Counted from the stretch's first letter, positions 7,292 through 16,295 are shown. The stretch is 64,000 bases of DNA from CAVQBC01 sp963848415 (GCA_963848415.1 CAWKDN010000001.1:2604001-2668000); one strand, 5' to 3'. Numbers and translations are program-made. The notes: generated by a model not told the origin, from the letters alone.

Positions 7292-9139
7292 CTAGGCCGC
7301 GCTGCGCGCGCCGGCGACCTCGCGGGCGGCCGCCGCGATCGCCTCGGCGTCGATGCCGGCGGCCTTGAGCAGCTCGTCGGGCTTGCCGGAGGTCGGCATG
7401 TCGCGGACGGCCAGCTTCACGACCGGCGGGGTGTCGGGCGTCCGCGCCAGCGCACCGAGCACCGCGTCGCCCAGCCCACCCTCGGGCCAGTGGTCCTCGA
7501 CGGTGACGATGCCGCCGCACTCGCGCGCGGCCGCCTGCAGGGTCTCCTCGTCGATCGGCTTGATCGAGTAGCAGTCGATCACGCGCACCCCGACGCCGTC
7601 GCCCTCGAGCGCCTCGGCGGCCTGCACCGCCTCGTCGACCGTGATCCCGCAGGCGACAATCGCGACGTCGGTGCCGCCGTCGTAGGCGATCCGGCTGCCG
7701 CCGATCTGCACCGTCTCGTCGGCGGGCGTGCGGACCTCGGTCTTGCCGCGCAGCGTCCGCATGTAGCTGATCCCCTGGCGATCGGCCATCGCCGCCACCA
7801 GCTGGGCGGTCTGGTTGGCGTCGGACGGGTGCAGCACGCAGCTCGTGTGGACCGCCCGCAGCGAGGCGAAGTCCTCCAGGGCCATCTGCGACGGGCCGTC
7901 CTCGCCGATCGAGACGCCGGCGTGCGAGCCCGACAAGCGCAGGTTGGCCTGGCTGACCGCCGCCATGCGCACGAAGTCGTACGCGCGCGAGAGGAAGGCC
8001 GCGAACGTCGAGGCGAACGGCGTCCAGCCGCGCACCTGCAGCCCGACGGCGCCCGCGAGCATCTGCTGCTCGGCGATGAACATCTCGAAGTAGCGGTCCT
8101 CGTGGGCGTTGCGGAACATCTCCGAGTGCGTCGAGTTCGACACCTCGCCGTCCAGCGCGACCACGTCGCCGCGCCGCGCCCCGAGGCCGGTGAGCGCCTC
8201 GCCGTAGGCCTCGCGGGTCGCGACCTCGTCGCCGAGCTCCCACGACGGCATCGCCTCCGAGGGGTCGGCGTCGAAGACGTGGGGCTGCCCGCCCACCGGC
8301 GCGGCGATCTCGACCGAGAGGTCGCGCTCGCCGCCCAGCTCCCTGATGGCCTCCTCGGGGTCGTCGAGCGGCTTGCCGTGCTTGCCGGGCTGGTCCTCGA
8401 CCGCCTGCACGCCCTTGCCCTTCTTGGTCTTGGCGACGATCACCGTCGGCTTGCCGGTGGTGGCCTCGGCCTCCGCGTAGGCGGCCTCGATCGCGTCCAC
8501 GTCGTGGCCGTCGATCTCGATCGCGTTCCAGCCGAAGGCGCGGGCGCGCTCGGCGTGGCGGTCGAGGTCCCAGCCGACCATCGTCTCCCGCGTCTGGCCG
8601 AGGCGGTTGACGTCGATGATCGCCGTCAGGTTGTCGAGCCGGTTGAAGGCGGCGTGCTCGAAGGCCTCCCACATCGAGCCCTCGGCCATCTCTGAGTCGC
8701 CGCACAGGCACCACACCCGGTAGGGGATGCGGTCGAGCTTCTTGCCCGCCAGCGCCACGCCGACGGAGATCGGCAGCCCCTGGCCGAGCGAGCCGGTGGC
8801 CACGTCGGTCCACGGCAGCACCGGGGTCGGGTGGCCCTCCAGCCGGCTGCCGAACTTGCGGAAGGTCAGCAGCTCGTCGTCCTGGATCGCCCCCGCGGCC
8901 TTGAGCACCGAGTAGTACAGCGGCGAGGCATGGCCCTTGGAGAAGATCAGGTGGTCGTTGGAGGGATCCTCGGGGGTGGCGAAGTCCAGCCGCAGGTGGC
9001 CGTCGAGCAGCACGGCCATGAGGTCGGCGGCGGACATCGAGGAGGTGGGGTGGCCGGAGCCGGCCGCGGCGCTGGAGCGGACGGAGTCCACCCGCAGCTG
9101 CTGGCCGAGCTCGCGGCGGAATTCGGTGCGGTCCGCCAT
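7292..9139 (-). CDS. tkt: Transketolase
   Basis: Thiamine-diphosphate enzyme of the non-oxidative pentose phosphate pathway that moves two-carbon units between sugar phosphates. The 615-residue product has the N-terminal GSGHPTSS motif, the TPP/Mg motif region GDSEMAEGSMWEAF near 155, the central GEDGPSQM segment and a C-terminal transketolase domain. The length is that of the short actinobacterial and archaeal-like form rather than the E. coli type of about 660 aa. It starts 4 bases after the transaldolase stop, so the two genes form one operon, with a strong hairpin after it. Confidence 0.95.
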   Translation of the reverse strand: MADRTEFRRELGQQLRVDSVRSSAAAGSGHPTSSMSAADLMAVLLDGHLRLDFATPEDPSNDHLIFSKGHASPLYYSVLKAAGAIQDDELLTFRKFGSRLEGHPTPVLPWTDVATGSLGQGLPISVGVALAGKKLDRIPYRVWCLCGDSEMAEGSMWEAFEHAAFNRLDNLTAIIDVNRLGQTRETMVGWDLDRHAERARAFGWNAIEIDGHDVDAIEAAYAEAEATTGKPTVIVAKTKKGKGVQAVEDQPGKHGKPLDDPEEAIRELGGERDLSVEIAAPVGGQPHVFDADPSEAMPSWELGDEVATREAYGEALTGLGARRGDVVALDGEVSNSTHSEMFRNAHEDRYFEMFIAEQQMLAGAVGLQVRGWTPFASTFAAFLSRAYDFVRMAAVSQANLRLSGSHAGVSIGEDGPSQMALEDFASLRAVHTSCVLHPSDANQTAQLVAAMADRQGISYMRTLRGKTEVRTPADETVQIGGSRIAYDGGTDVAIVACGITVDEAVQAAEALEGDGVGVRVIDCYSIKPIDEETLQAAARECGGIVTVEDHWPEGGLGDAVLGALARTPDTPPVVKLAVRDMPTSGKPDELLKAAGIDAEAIAAAAREVAGARSAA

Positions 9140-9143
9140 CGCG

Positions 9144-10241
9144 CTAGGCCGCCACGAGGTCGTCGCGCTTGGCGGCGATGCCGTCCAGCAGGTCCTTGAA
9201 GGACTTGGCGAACTTCTCGACCCCCTCGCGCTCGAGCACGGCGACGACGTCGTCGTAGTCGATCCCCGCCTCCTTGAAGGCCTCCAGCGTCTTGCGGGCG
9301 CCGTCGACGTCCTCGTCGAGCGTCCGCCGGATCTCGCCGTGGTCGAGCGTCGCCTCGACCGTCTCGCGCGGCATGGTGTCGACCGTGTCGGGGCCGACGA
9401 GCTGCTCGACGTACATGATGTCGCGGTACTCCGGGTTCTTGGTCGAGGTGGACGCCCACAGGCAGCGCTGCGGGGTGGCGCCGGCGGCGGCCAGCTCCTC
9501 CCACTCGGCCCCCGCGAAGACCTCCTTGTAGGTCTGATAGGCGAGCTTGGCGTTGGCGATCGCGAGCGTGCCCTTGAGCTCGTCGTGCCCGCCGACCTCG
9601 TCGAGGCGCTTGTCGGCCTCCGAGTCGACGCGCGAGACGAAGAACGAGGCGACCGAGGCGACCTTGGACAGGTCGCCGCCGTTGTCCTTGAGGCGCTTGA
9701 GGCCGCGGATGTAGGCCTCGGCCACCAGCCGGTGGCGCTCGAGCGAGAAGATCAGCGTGACGTTGACCGGGATCTCGTCCGCGATGGTGTCCTCGATGGC
9801 GGGCAGGCCCGCCTCGGTGGCCGGGATCTTCACCAGCAGGTTCGGGCGCTCGATCATGTCGAAAAGCCGGCGCGCCTCGGCCTTCGTGCCGTCGGTGTCG
9901 TGGGCGAGCGTCGGGTCGACCTCGAGCGAGACGAAGCCGTCGGTGTCGGCGTCGAACTTCTTGCGCAGGATGTCGCAGGCGCCGCGGACGTCCTCGCGCG
10001 CGAGCTGGAGGAAGACCTCCTTGGGGTCGCGCTCGTCCTTGAGGATCTCGCGCAGCTGGTCGTCGTAGTCGTTGCCCTCGGCGATGGCGGCCTGGAAGAT
10101 CGTCGGGTTCGAGGTGACGCCGTCGACGCCCTGCTCGGAGAGCGCTTCGAGGTCGCCGTCGCGCACGAAGGCGCGCGAGACGAAGTCGATCCAGACGCTC
10201 TGGCCGTGCTCTGAGAGCTGCTGCAGCGGTGTGCTGGCCAT
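9144..10241 (-). CDS. tal: Transaldolase
   Basis: Transfers a dihydroxyacetone unit through a lysine Schiff base in the pentose phosphate pathway. The 365-residue product has GVTSNPTIFQAAI near residue 37 and LVKIPATEAGLPAIE, whose Lys is the Schiff-base residue. WASTSTKNPEYRD follows in the C-terminal third. Length and motifs match the long actinobacterial Tal that sits beside transketolase. I chose the ATG at 10241 because an AGGAG lies just upstream and the extra N-terminal residues of a longer frame are unconserved. Confidence 0.95.
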   Translation of the reverse strand: MASTPLQQLSEHGQSVWIDFVSRAFVRDGDLEALSEQGVDGVTSNPTIFQAAIAEGNDYDDQLREILKDERDPKEVFLQLAREDVRGACDILRKKFDADTDGFVSLEVDPTLAHDTDGTKAEARRLFDMIERPNLLVKIPATEAGLPAIEDTIADEIPVNVTLIFSLERHRLVAEAYIRGLKRLKDNGGDLSKVASVASFFVSRVDSEADKRLDEVGGHDELKGTLAIANAKLAYQTYKEVFAGAEWEELAAAGATPQRCLWASTSTKNPEYRDIMYVEQLVGPDTVDTMPRETVEATLDHGEIRRTLDEDVDGARKTLEAFKEAGIDYDDVVAVLEREGVEKFAKSFKDLLDGIAAKRDDLVAA

Positions 10242-10307
10242 GGGTGGCTCCTGTCTTTGAGGCTCAAGGGGTGGCGTGCCCACCGCTCAGCATGACGAAA
10301 CGGTGGC

Positions 10308-10712
10308 TCAGCGTGTGATCAAGGCGTGGGTGACGGGCACGCCGAAGCGCTGCTCGGCGTCCGCCAGGCCGTCGTCCTCGCGGTAGTCGCGGTCGGACTC
10401 GGGGTGGGAGAAGATCAGGATGTGGTCGGCCGCGAAGGTCGCCAGCGCGTCCTGCAGCGCCTGGGCGGGCTCGCTCTCGCCGGTGTCGCCGGCCGCGTCG
10501 ACGCCCTCTTCCTCGAGGCGCTCGACGGTCTCCTCCTGGGCCGCCTCGGCCTCCTCGATCGCCTCGTCGGGATCGGAGACCCAGAAGGCCAGCGGGGACT
10601 GGTTGGTCGCGGGGGAGACGACCATGACCTCGGCGCCCTCGATCTCCTCGCCGAGCACGGAGCGCACCATGTCGGCGTCGACGGGCTCGGGGGTCAGGAC
10701 GAGCAGCTTCAC
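10308..10712 (-). CDS. Conserved hypothetical protein, possible stress-type fold
   Basis: Unrecognised 134-residue protein. It opens with an alternating beta/alpha pattern (KLLVLTPEPVDADMVRSVLG, then AEVMVVSPATN), has a long acidic Glu/Ala helix in the middle and ends with ILIFSHPESDRDYRE and FGVPVTHALITR. This looks like a nucleotide- or universal-stress-like Rossmann layout, but no diagnostic motif is present. The GTG start overlaps the stop of the PP2C phosphatase gene (GTGA), so the two are very likely co-expressed. Function unknown. Confidence 0.75.
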   Translation of the reverse strand: MKLLVLTPEPVDADMVRSVLGEEIEGAEVMVVSPATNQSPLAFWVSDPDEAIEEAEAAQEETVERLEEEGVDAAGDTGESEPAQALQDALATFAADHILIFSHPESDRDYREDDGLADAEQRFGVPVTHALITR

Positions 10713-13201
10713 TGCGCGTCGGCTACCCCTGCTCCGAGGGGGACAAACGGCGTCGCGGCGGGCCGGGCGCGGGCCACGACGACCGCGACGTCGTCGCGCA
10801 GGCTGCCGCCCTGGACGTCGAGCGCGGCGTCGGCGATGCGCTGCGCCAGCCCGGCGGCCGGCCGCCCGGCCCACGGGCCGATCAGGGCCGCGAGCCGGTC
10901 GGGCCCGAGCGCGTCGTCGACCGGGTCGGCCTCGATCACCCCGTCGGTGTAGAGCACGAGCGCGTCGTCGGGGCCGAGCTCGGCCTCGATCGTCTCGATC
11001 CGCGGCTCGGGCACGATCCCCAGCAGCGTGCCCGGCCGCCCGACCGTCTCCACCCGGCCGTCGGCGCGGACGAGCAGCGGCAGCGGGTGCCCGCCGCTGG
11101 CGACGGCGATCTCCACGCCGCCCTCCCGCGGCGTCAGGGCGACGTAGAGCGCGGTGCAGAAGCGGTACTCCAGCCCCTGGCGCAGGATCGCCTCGTTGAG
11201 CTCGGCCAGCACGTCGGCCGGCCGCCGGCTGTGCAGCGCCGCCGCGCGCAGCGTGTAGCGGGCCAGCGCGGTGACGGTCGCCGCCTCGGCCCCCTTGCCG
11301 CACACGTCGCCGATCACCAGCGCCCACTGCCCGTCGCCGGTCCCGAAGCAGTCGTAGAAGTCGCCGCCGACGTCGTCGCCCTCGCCGGCGGCCAGGTACT
11401 CGGCGGCCAGCTCGAGCCCGGGCACCTGCGGGAGCTCGGGCGGCAGCAGCGAGCGCTGCAGCGTCCGCGCCGCAGCGGCCCGCTCCGCGTAGAGCCGGGC
11501 GTTGTCGATCGCCAGCGCGGCGCGGCGGCCGAGATCCTCGAAGAGCGCCAGCAGGTCGGCCTCGGCGCCGGGCAGCAGCGCCTCGAAGCCGACGCCCATG
11601 ACCCCGAGCGTGCGCCCGCGGGCGCGCAGGGGGACGAGGATCGAGGCGCGGATGCCCATGTCGCGCAGGAGCGCGAAGTGGTCCGCCGGCAGCCCGGCCC
11701 GCTCGAGCAGCTCGAGCGACTGGCGCACGACCCGCGAGCGGCCGCTGGCGAGCACCTCGGCGAGCGGATGCCCCTGGCGGGCCTGCGGCGGGTAGCGCTC
11801 GAGCACCTCGCGCCAGATCGCCAGGCGCTCCGGCTCGCGCGCCGCGCTGGCCACCTGGCCGATGGTCGCCGCCGAGGCGCCGATCAGCACCACGGAGTTG
11901 TCGGCGAAGTCGCGCACGGCCAGCTCGGCCACCCGCTGGGCCGTGCGCGTCTCGTCGAGCGACTGGTCGAGCTGCTCGCTCGCGTCGGCGAGGAAGGCGG
12001 CCTGGCGCCGCGCCCACTCGGTCTCGGCGCGCGCGGCCAGCTCGGCCTTCAGCAGGCGCTCGCGCTCGCGCTCGCCGGCCCGCCGGGCGGTGACATCGCG
12101 CACGACCACGACGAGCTGGTCGCGATCGCCGAGCTTGAGCGGCACCCCGGCCAGCTCGAGCTCGACCCGCCGCTCGTCGCGCGCGATCATCGTCAGCTGG
12201 TACTCGGGGTCGGCGCTGCCCTCGGCCACGCGGCTCCGGGCCCGTTGCATCGCGGCCTCGCGCTGCTCGGCGATCACGAGGTCGAAGATCGACTCCATGG
12301 CCGCGAGCTCCGGGAAGACGTAGCCGCTGAGGCGCTCGAAGGCGTGGTTGGCGTAGACGCAGCGCCCGCGCTCGAGCACGACCATGCCCTCCCCGACCTC
12401 CGAGAGCGCCAGCAGCAGCGTCTCGTAGCGGTCGGTCTGGTTGCGCAGCGCGCGCTCGGCGGCGCGGCGCTCGGTGACCTCGATGACGACGATCCCGATG
12501 CCGATGACCTCGGCCACCCCGCCCCGGCGCACCGGCCAGTAGGACGTCAGCCACTCGCGCCGCGCGCCGGGCCGGGCCGGCGTCTCACCCGCGACGTCGG
12601 CTTCGATGACCGGTTCGCCCGTGTCGCCGACACCGCGGATGTCGGCGATCGCGTCGTCCGGGATGCCGGGCAGCACCTCGGGGATCGTCCGCCCGGCGTG
12701 GCCCTCCTCGCTGACGCCGTTGATCTCGGCGAGTCGCCGGTTGATGCGCTTGAACCGCAGCTCGCGATCCACGAACGCGAGCCCGATCGGGGCGTGGTCG
12801 AAGATGACGGCCAGCAGGCCGAAGGCGTCCGCCAGCTCGCGCTCGGCAGTCTGGGCCTGGGTGAGCACCAGGCGCTCGCGACGTGCCGCGCGCTGCGTGC
12901 GCTCGCGCAGCCAGGCGGCCCACACCGCCATCAGGGCGACGACCACCACGGTCGACAGGCGGATGACGGCCTGGGCGTCGGTCTCGCCGCTCCAGAGCGT
13001 GCTGACGAGTCCGAGCACGATCGCCAGCGCCGCCACGACCGCGGTGGCGCCGGTGCTGGTGGCCAGCGCGGCGAGCAACGGCGGGATCGCGTACAGGCCG
13101 ACGAGCGCCGTGGACTCGCCCGTCAGGCGGTCGAGCGTGAACTTGACGAGCAGCAGCGCGAGCGCGGCGGCCAGCGCGACGGTGGAGCGCGACGGGCGCA
13201 C
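10709..13201 (-). CDS. Membrane PAS-PAS-GAF-PP2C (SpoIIE/RsbU-type) phosphatase
   Basis: Sensor phosphatase of 830 aa that would dephosphorylate a STAS protein to release a sigma factor. The N-terminal 115 residues hold three or four hydrophobic spans. PAS domains follow (about 140-245 and 265-375) and a GAF domain (about 410-570). The C-terminal PP2C domain shows GDDVGGDFYD, GDVCGKGAEAA, SGGHPLPLL, YTDGVIEA and DDVAVVV, so its metal-binding aspartates are intact. It starts at a GTG with no clear Shine-Dalgarno. The STAS protein at 3470-3802 is a plausible target; the input signal is unknown. Confidence 0.92.
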   Translation of the reverse strand: MRPSRSTVALAAALALLLVKFTLDRLTGESTALVGLYAIPPLLAALATSTGATAVVAALAIVLGLVSTLWSGETDAQAVIRLSTVVVVALMAVWAAWLRERTQRAARRERLVLTQAQTAERELADAFGLLAVIFDHAPIGLAFVDRELRFKRINRRLAEINGVSEEGHAGRTIPEVLPGIPDDAIADIRGVGDTGEPVIEADVAGETPARPGARREWLTSYWPVRRGGVAEVIGIGIVVIEVTERRAAERALRNQTDRYETLLLALSEVGEGMVVLERGRCVYANHAFERLSGYVFPELAAMESIFDLVIAEQREAAMQRARSRVAEGSADPEYQLTMIARDERRVELELAGVPLKLGDRDQLVVVVRDVTARRAGERERERLLKAELAARAETEWARRQAAFLADASEQLDQSLDETRTAQRVAELAVRDFADNSVVLIGASAATIGQVASAAREPERLAIWREVLERYPPQARQGHPLAEVLASGRSRVVRQSLELLERAGLPADHFALLRDMGIRASILVPLRARGRTLGVMGVGFEALLPGAEADLLALFEDLGRRAALAIDNARLYAERAAAARTLQRSLLPPELPQVPGLELAAEYLAAGEGDDVGGDFYDCFGTGDGQWALVIGDVCGKGAEAATVTALARYTLRAAALHSRRPADVLAELNEAILRQGLEYRFCTALYVALTPREGGVEIAVASGGHPLPLLVRADGRVETVGRPGTLLGIVPEPRIETIEAELGPDDALVLYTDGVIEADPVDDALGPDRLAALIGPWAGRPAAGLAQRIADAALDVQGGSLRDDVAVVVARARPAATPFVPLGAGVADAQ

Positions 13202-13213
13202 GGTGCGTGCATA

Positions 13214-13645
13214 TCACGCCGGCGGGTCGGGCGGTGCGCACTGGCGCCCGCTGACCAGGTCGGCGACCAGCGTCGACCAGCCGAAGCCCGCCGCGCCGAT
13301 GCCCGCACCGGTGCGCGGGTGGTAGTACTCGCGAAAGCCGTGGCGGCCGACGGCGGCGGCCAGCCCGGCGGCGATCCGGTCGCCCTCGGCGCGCAGGCCG
13401 AGCGCGTCGAGGCCGCCCACCAGCAGCCAGGCGGCGTTGACCCAGCTCGCACCGCGCCAGGTGCGGAAGCGGTCGAAGCCCGGCCGGAAGCTCGGCTCGT
13501 CCATCGCCACGGAGGGGATCCCGCACGGCGCGCGGTAGCGGCGCGGGTCGAGCAGATGCTCCTCGACCAGGCGCAGGCGGATCGGCGCCGGGATCGCCGC
13601 GCCGAGCGCCAGCGGCGCGAGCGAGGACCAGGTCGAGACCCTCAC
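13214..13645 (-). pseudogene. C-terminal fragment of an (alpha/alpha)6 glycosidase
   Basis: About 144 residues resembling the C-terminal part of MGH1/GH63-like or trehalase-like glycosidases: VSTWSSLAPLALG, then FRTWRGASWVNAAWLLVGGLDALG, then FREYYHPRTGAG and FGWSTLVADLV. The frame reads in cleanly from the C-terminus and stops making sense above about 13650, where the rest of the enzyme is absent. Residues around the break look undamaged, so a rearrangement rather than slow decay removed the 5' part. It lies 12 bases upstream of the PP2C gene. Confidence 0.65.
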
Positions 13646-13654
13646 GGGCCACTC

Positions 13655-13931
13655 GCGCCGGCCGGCGCGTCGAGAAGGCCCCGGCCGCGCCGCTGGCGCG
13701 CATCCCGGTGTGGGTGCGGCGGGGTGCGCTGATCGTCTCCTACCCGGCCGGCGACGTGGCGCGCGGGCTGGGGGAGACGCCGGAGGGCGAGCGGCCGCTG
13801 GAGGCGACGCTGTGGGGCGAGCCGCCGTGCGGCCGTGCCGTCGCCCGGCTGGCGGACGGCACGGTGATCCGCTGGTGCCGCGGCGCCTGGTCTGTGACGG
13901 GTGGCGCCAGGTGGCGTTCTCCGTCCGCTGA
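13655..13931 (+). pseudogene. C-terminal fragment of a glycoside hydrolase (GH31-like)
   Basis: On the plus strand, PLARIPVWVRRGALIVSYPA followed by ARGLGETPEGERPLEATLW and ARLADGTVIRW resembles the distal beta-sandwich of alpha-glucosidase-type enzymes. The first several hundred codons are missing. Near 13893 the frame shifts: the likely natural ending, GWRQVAFSVR and stop at 13931, is in another frame. The intact-looking frame instead runs straight into the DUF2945 gene. The 5' break lies within about 20 bases of the opposing fragment's break, giving a head-to-head junction. Confidence 0.55.
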
Positions 13932-13950
13932 CGCCGGGAAGCCCGCCGCC

Positions 13951-14175
13951 ATGGCGAAGACGTTCAAGAAGGGCGACCGGGTCGAATGGAAGAGCCACGG
14001 CAGCAAGGCCCTCGGCAAGGTGCAGAAGAAGATCACCTCCGAGACGAAGGCCGGGGGGCGCAAGGTCAAGGCCTCCAAGGACGAGCCGCAGTACCTCGTC
14101 AAGAGCGAGAAGTCGGGCGGCACGGCGGTGCACAAGCCCGGCGCGCTCAAGAAGGCCAAGAAGAAGAAGGACTAG
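13951..14175 (+). CDS. DUF2945 family protein
   Basis: A 74-residue basic protein matching DUF2945 (hypervariable-A1-like): FKKGDRVEWKSHGSKALGKVQKKI then QYLVKSEKSGGTAVHKPGAL. The fold is probably SH3- or Tudor-like, and the Lys-rich tail suggests nucleic-acid contact, but the role is unknown. The ATG at 13951 is supported by family length. It is followed 10 bases later by a DUF3140 gene. The residual glycosidase frame upstream is in phase with it, so a read-through fusion is possible on paper but unlikely. Confidence 0.85.
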   Translation: MAKTFKKGDRVEWKSHGSKALGKVQKKITSETKAGGRKVKASKDEPQYLVKSEKSGGTAVHKPGALKKAKKKKD

Positions 14176-14185
14176 AGGCGGCGCG

Positions 14186-14545
14186 ATGGCCCAGAAGGTC
14201 AACCCGGTCGACCCGGGGTCCGACGAGGCGGACGAGATCCGTCGCGAGTTCGGCGACCGCGTGAACATGACCGCGTCGGAGCTGGAGACGTGGCTGAAGT
14301 CCGACGAGTCCCAGGCGGTCGGGCAGAAGGACGGCGGCGGCGAGTCCGTCGGTCCCGACTCCGGCCGCCGGATCGTGAAGCTGCTCAAGGCCGGGAAGGC
14401 CGACCTCTCGGCGGAGGACATCGGCCACATGAGCAAGACCAACGGCTACGTCTCACGTCACGTCGAGCAGCGCCCCAAGGGCGACGTCGAGGACTCGAAG
14501 TGGCGCTCCTCGCTGATGAACTGGGGCCACGACCCGCTGAAGTAG
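14186..14545 (+). CDS. DUF3140 family protein
   Basis: A 119-residue product with the conserved features I recall for DUF3140: TASELETWLKSDESQAVGQK, then SVGPDSGRRIVKLL, then HMSKTNGYVSRH and a C-terminal SLMNWGHDPLK. Function is unknown. DUF3140 and DUF2945 genes are often neighbours in soil actinobacteria and proteobacteria, which suggests a common stress-related role. The ATG at 14186 gives a family-typical N-terminus. Confidence 0.87.
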   Translation: MAQKVNPVDPGSDEADEIRREFGDRVNMTASELETWLKSDESQAVGQKDGGGESVGPDSGRRIVKLLKAGKADLSAEDIGHMSKTNGYVSRHVEQRPKGDVEDSKWRSSLMNWGHDPLK

Positions 14546-14561
14546 CCGCTCCGTCTGGCGG

Positions 14562-15440
14562 GTGACGGAGAGTTCACCCGCCGTGGCCGGTCCCGGAACA
14601 CCCTCTCCGAGGACCATGGCCGCCGCCGCCACGCTCGCTCCCGCCGGCCTGCGCGCCCCGCTGCCCGGCCGGCCCCGCCGCCTGCGGGTCGGGCTGGCCG
14701 ACGGGGCGCGGACGACGGTGCACGTCGCGTCGTTCGCGTCGACCCGGAACGAGGCCCGGGTCGCGCTCGTGAACGGCCCGCTGGCGGCCTGGTGCGCTCA
14801 GCGCGGTATCGACGACGCGATCGTCGGTGGCTTCTTCATCCGGCCCGCGCTGACCCCGCTGGGCGAGCTGCGGATCGAGGGGCGCGAGCGGGGGTCCGTG
14901 CCCTTCGCGGCCCCGTGGTGCGACGTGCGCGCGTGCGTGTGGGTGCCCGGCGGCGGCGCTGTGGTGCGGATCGCCCGCCGCGACGAGCTGCCGGCCGTGC
15001 CGGGCGGCGACCTGCTGCAGGCCGGCCCGCTGCTGGTGGAGGGCGGCGCGGCGGTCTACGACCGCGAGCTCGACCCGGAGGGCTTCAGCGCCGGCTCGCA
15101 CCAGTTCGACGACGACATCACCCTCGGGCGGTTCCCGCGCGCCGCGCTGGGGCTCGCCGGCGGGCGGCTGCTGGCCGTCGTGTGCGACGGCCGCTCCCGC
15201 CACGACGCGGGCCTGACCCTGGAGGAGCTGGCCGCGGTGCTCGTCGCGCTGGGCTGCGAGACGGCGATCAACCTCGACGGCGGCGGCTCGACGACCCTGA
15301 TCTGCGGCGGCACGATCCGCAACCGCCCGCGCGGCGACTGGGAGACGCCCGAGGTCGGCGGGCGGCCGGTCGCCACGGCGCTCGTGTTCCTGCCGCGAGG
15401 GAGCCGAGCCGGCCGCGCCGCGCGATGCTCGTGCACTTAG
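14562..15440 (+). CDS. NAGPA-like phosphodiester glycosidase domain protein
   Basis: The region from about residue 60 matches the phosphodiester glycosidase family (uncovering-enzyme-like): DAIVGGFFIRP, then the terminal ETAINLDGGGSTTLI and a GRPVATALVF end. Family members hydrolyse sugar-phosphodiester or related linkages in envelope polymers. Here no clear signal peptide is seen, although the first 40 residues are Ala/Pro-rich. The start may be the GTG at 14562 (292 aa) or the ATG at 14616. It follows DUF3140 by 16 bases and may be co-transcribed. Confidence 0.75.
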   Translation: MTESSPAVAGPGTPSPRTMAAAATLAPAGLRAPLPGRPRRLRVGLADGARTTVHVASFASTRNEARVALVNGPLAAWCAQRGIDDAIVGGFFIRPALTPLGELRIEGRERGSVPFAAPWCDVRACVWVPGGGAVVRIARRDELPAVPGGDLLQAGPLLVEGGAAVYDRELDPEGFSAGSHQFDDDITLGRFPRAALGLAGGRLLAVVCDGRSRHDAGLTLEELAAVLVALGCETAINLDGGGSTTLICGGTIRNRPRGDWETPEVGGRPVATALVFLPRGSRAGRAARCSCT

Positions 15441-15561
15441 CTCCGGTATGCGGAGCAAAGTGCAGGACCATTCGAAACCGGGCGCCGGAGGACCTGCTCG
15501 CGGGCCGGCCGCGCCCCGGGCGCTGGCCGCCGCCCCGCGACGGCATTGCGGCCCGGCATGA

Positions 15562-15585
15562 GGCATTCTCGCTCTCGGGTAGTCT
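15562..15585 (+). promoter_or_regulatory. Promoter/operator of the GntR regulator gene
   Basis: ATGAGGCATTCT (starting at about 15558) differs by one base from ATCAGGCATTCT at 21381-21392, next to the SDR promoter. TAGTCT at 15580-15585, seven bases before the GTG start, could be the -10 of a leaderless mRNA. The shared sequence overlaps where the core promoter would be, as expected for autoregulation. Confidence 0.5.
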
Positions 15586-15592
15586 CGGGCCG

Positions 15593-16276
15593 GTGGAAAA
15601 GGCATCGCTGTCGCGGACCAAACGCGACCGGATCGTCGACGAGCTGCACGAGCTCATCCTCAGTGGGGAGCTGCCGCGGGGCAGCCGCCTGCAACAGGAT
15701 CAACTGGCGCGCCGCTTCGAGACCAGCATCACCCCGGTCCGCGAGGCGCTCCGGCTGCTGGAGTCCCAGGGGCTCGTCACCGGCGAGGCGCATCGCGGGG
15801 TCCGGATCGCGTCGGTCGACCCGGAGGACCTCAAGGGCACCTATCTCATGCGCCGCCTGGTCGAGCCCTACGCGGTCCGCCGGTCCGTGCTGCGCGTGTC
15901 GCGCAAGGACATCCAGGAGGCCCGCGCCCTCAACGAGCGCATGGCGGCCGCCGGCGAGGACGGCGACCACTGGGGCGTGCGCGAGGCCAATCGCGGCTTC
16001 CACTACCTCTTCTACGACCGCTGCGGCGTGCCGGCGCTCGCGGAGCGCATCCGCGGCCTGTGGCTCGTCTTCCCCTGGGACGCCGCGCTCGACCTGCGCA
16101 GCCGGGCGCGTGCGTCGTCCTCCGAGCACGACGAGATCCTCTCGGCCGTGGCCGGCGGCGACCTCGACGCCGCCGGCACGGCGATGGCGGCGCACCTGCT
16201 CGCCGGCTATGCCGCCGTGGTCGAGAACCTCACCGGCCGGCCGGTTGAAGATCCCTTCCCGCCCGAGAGCGACTGA
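15593..16276 (+). CDS. GntR-family regulator, FCD (FadR) subfamily
   Basis: A 227-residue transcription factor with an N-terminal winged helix (LILSGELPRGSRLQQDQLARRF, TSITPVREALRLLESQGLV) and a C-terminal all-helical FCD ligand domain. The metal-binding histidines are probably those in FHYLFYD, SSEHDEIL and MAAHLLAGY. FCD regulators usually sense carboxylic acids and repress catabolic genes. The GTG start at 15593 has no Shine-Dalgarno. It is directly followed by the fumarase-like subunits and faces the CaiB-GMC-SDR genes, which it probably controls. Confidence 0.92.
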   Translation: MEKASLSRTKRDRIVDELHELILSGELPRGSRLQQDQLARRFETSITPVREALRLLESQGLVTGEAHRGVRIASVDPEDLKGTYLMRRLVEPYAVRRSVLRVSRKDIQEARALNERMAAAGEDGDHWGVREANRGFHYLFYDRCGVPALAERIRGLWLVFPWDAALDLRSRARASSSEHDEILSAVAGGDLDAAGTAMAAHLLAGYAAVVENLTGRPVEDPFPPESD

Positions 16277-16295
16277 GAGCCGGTCGCCAGCTCGC

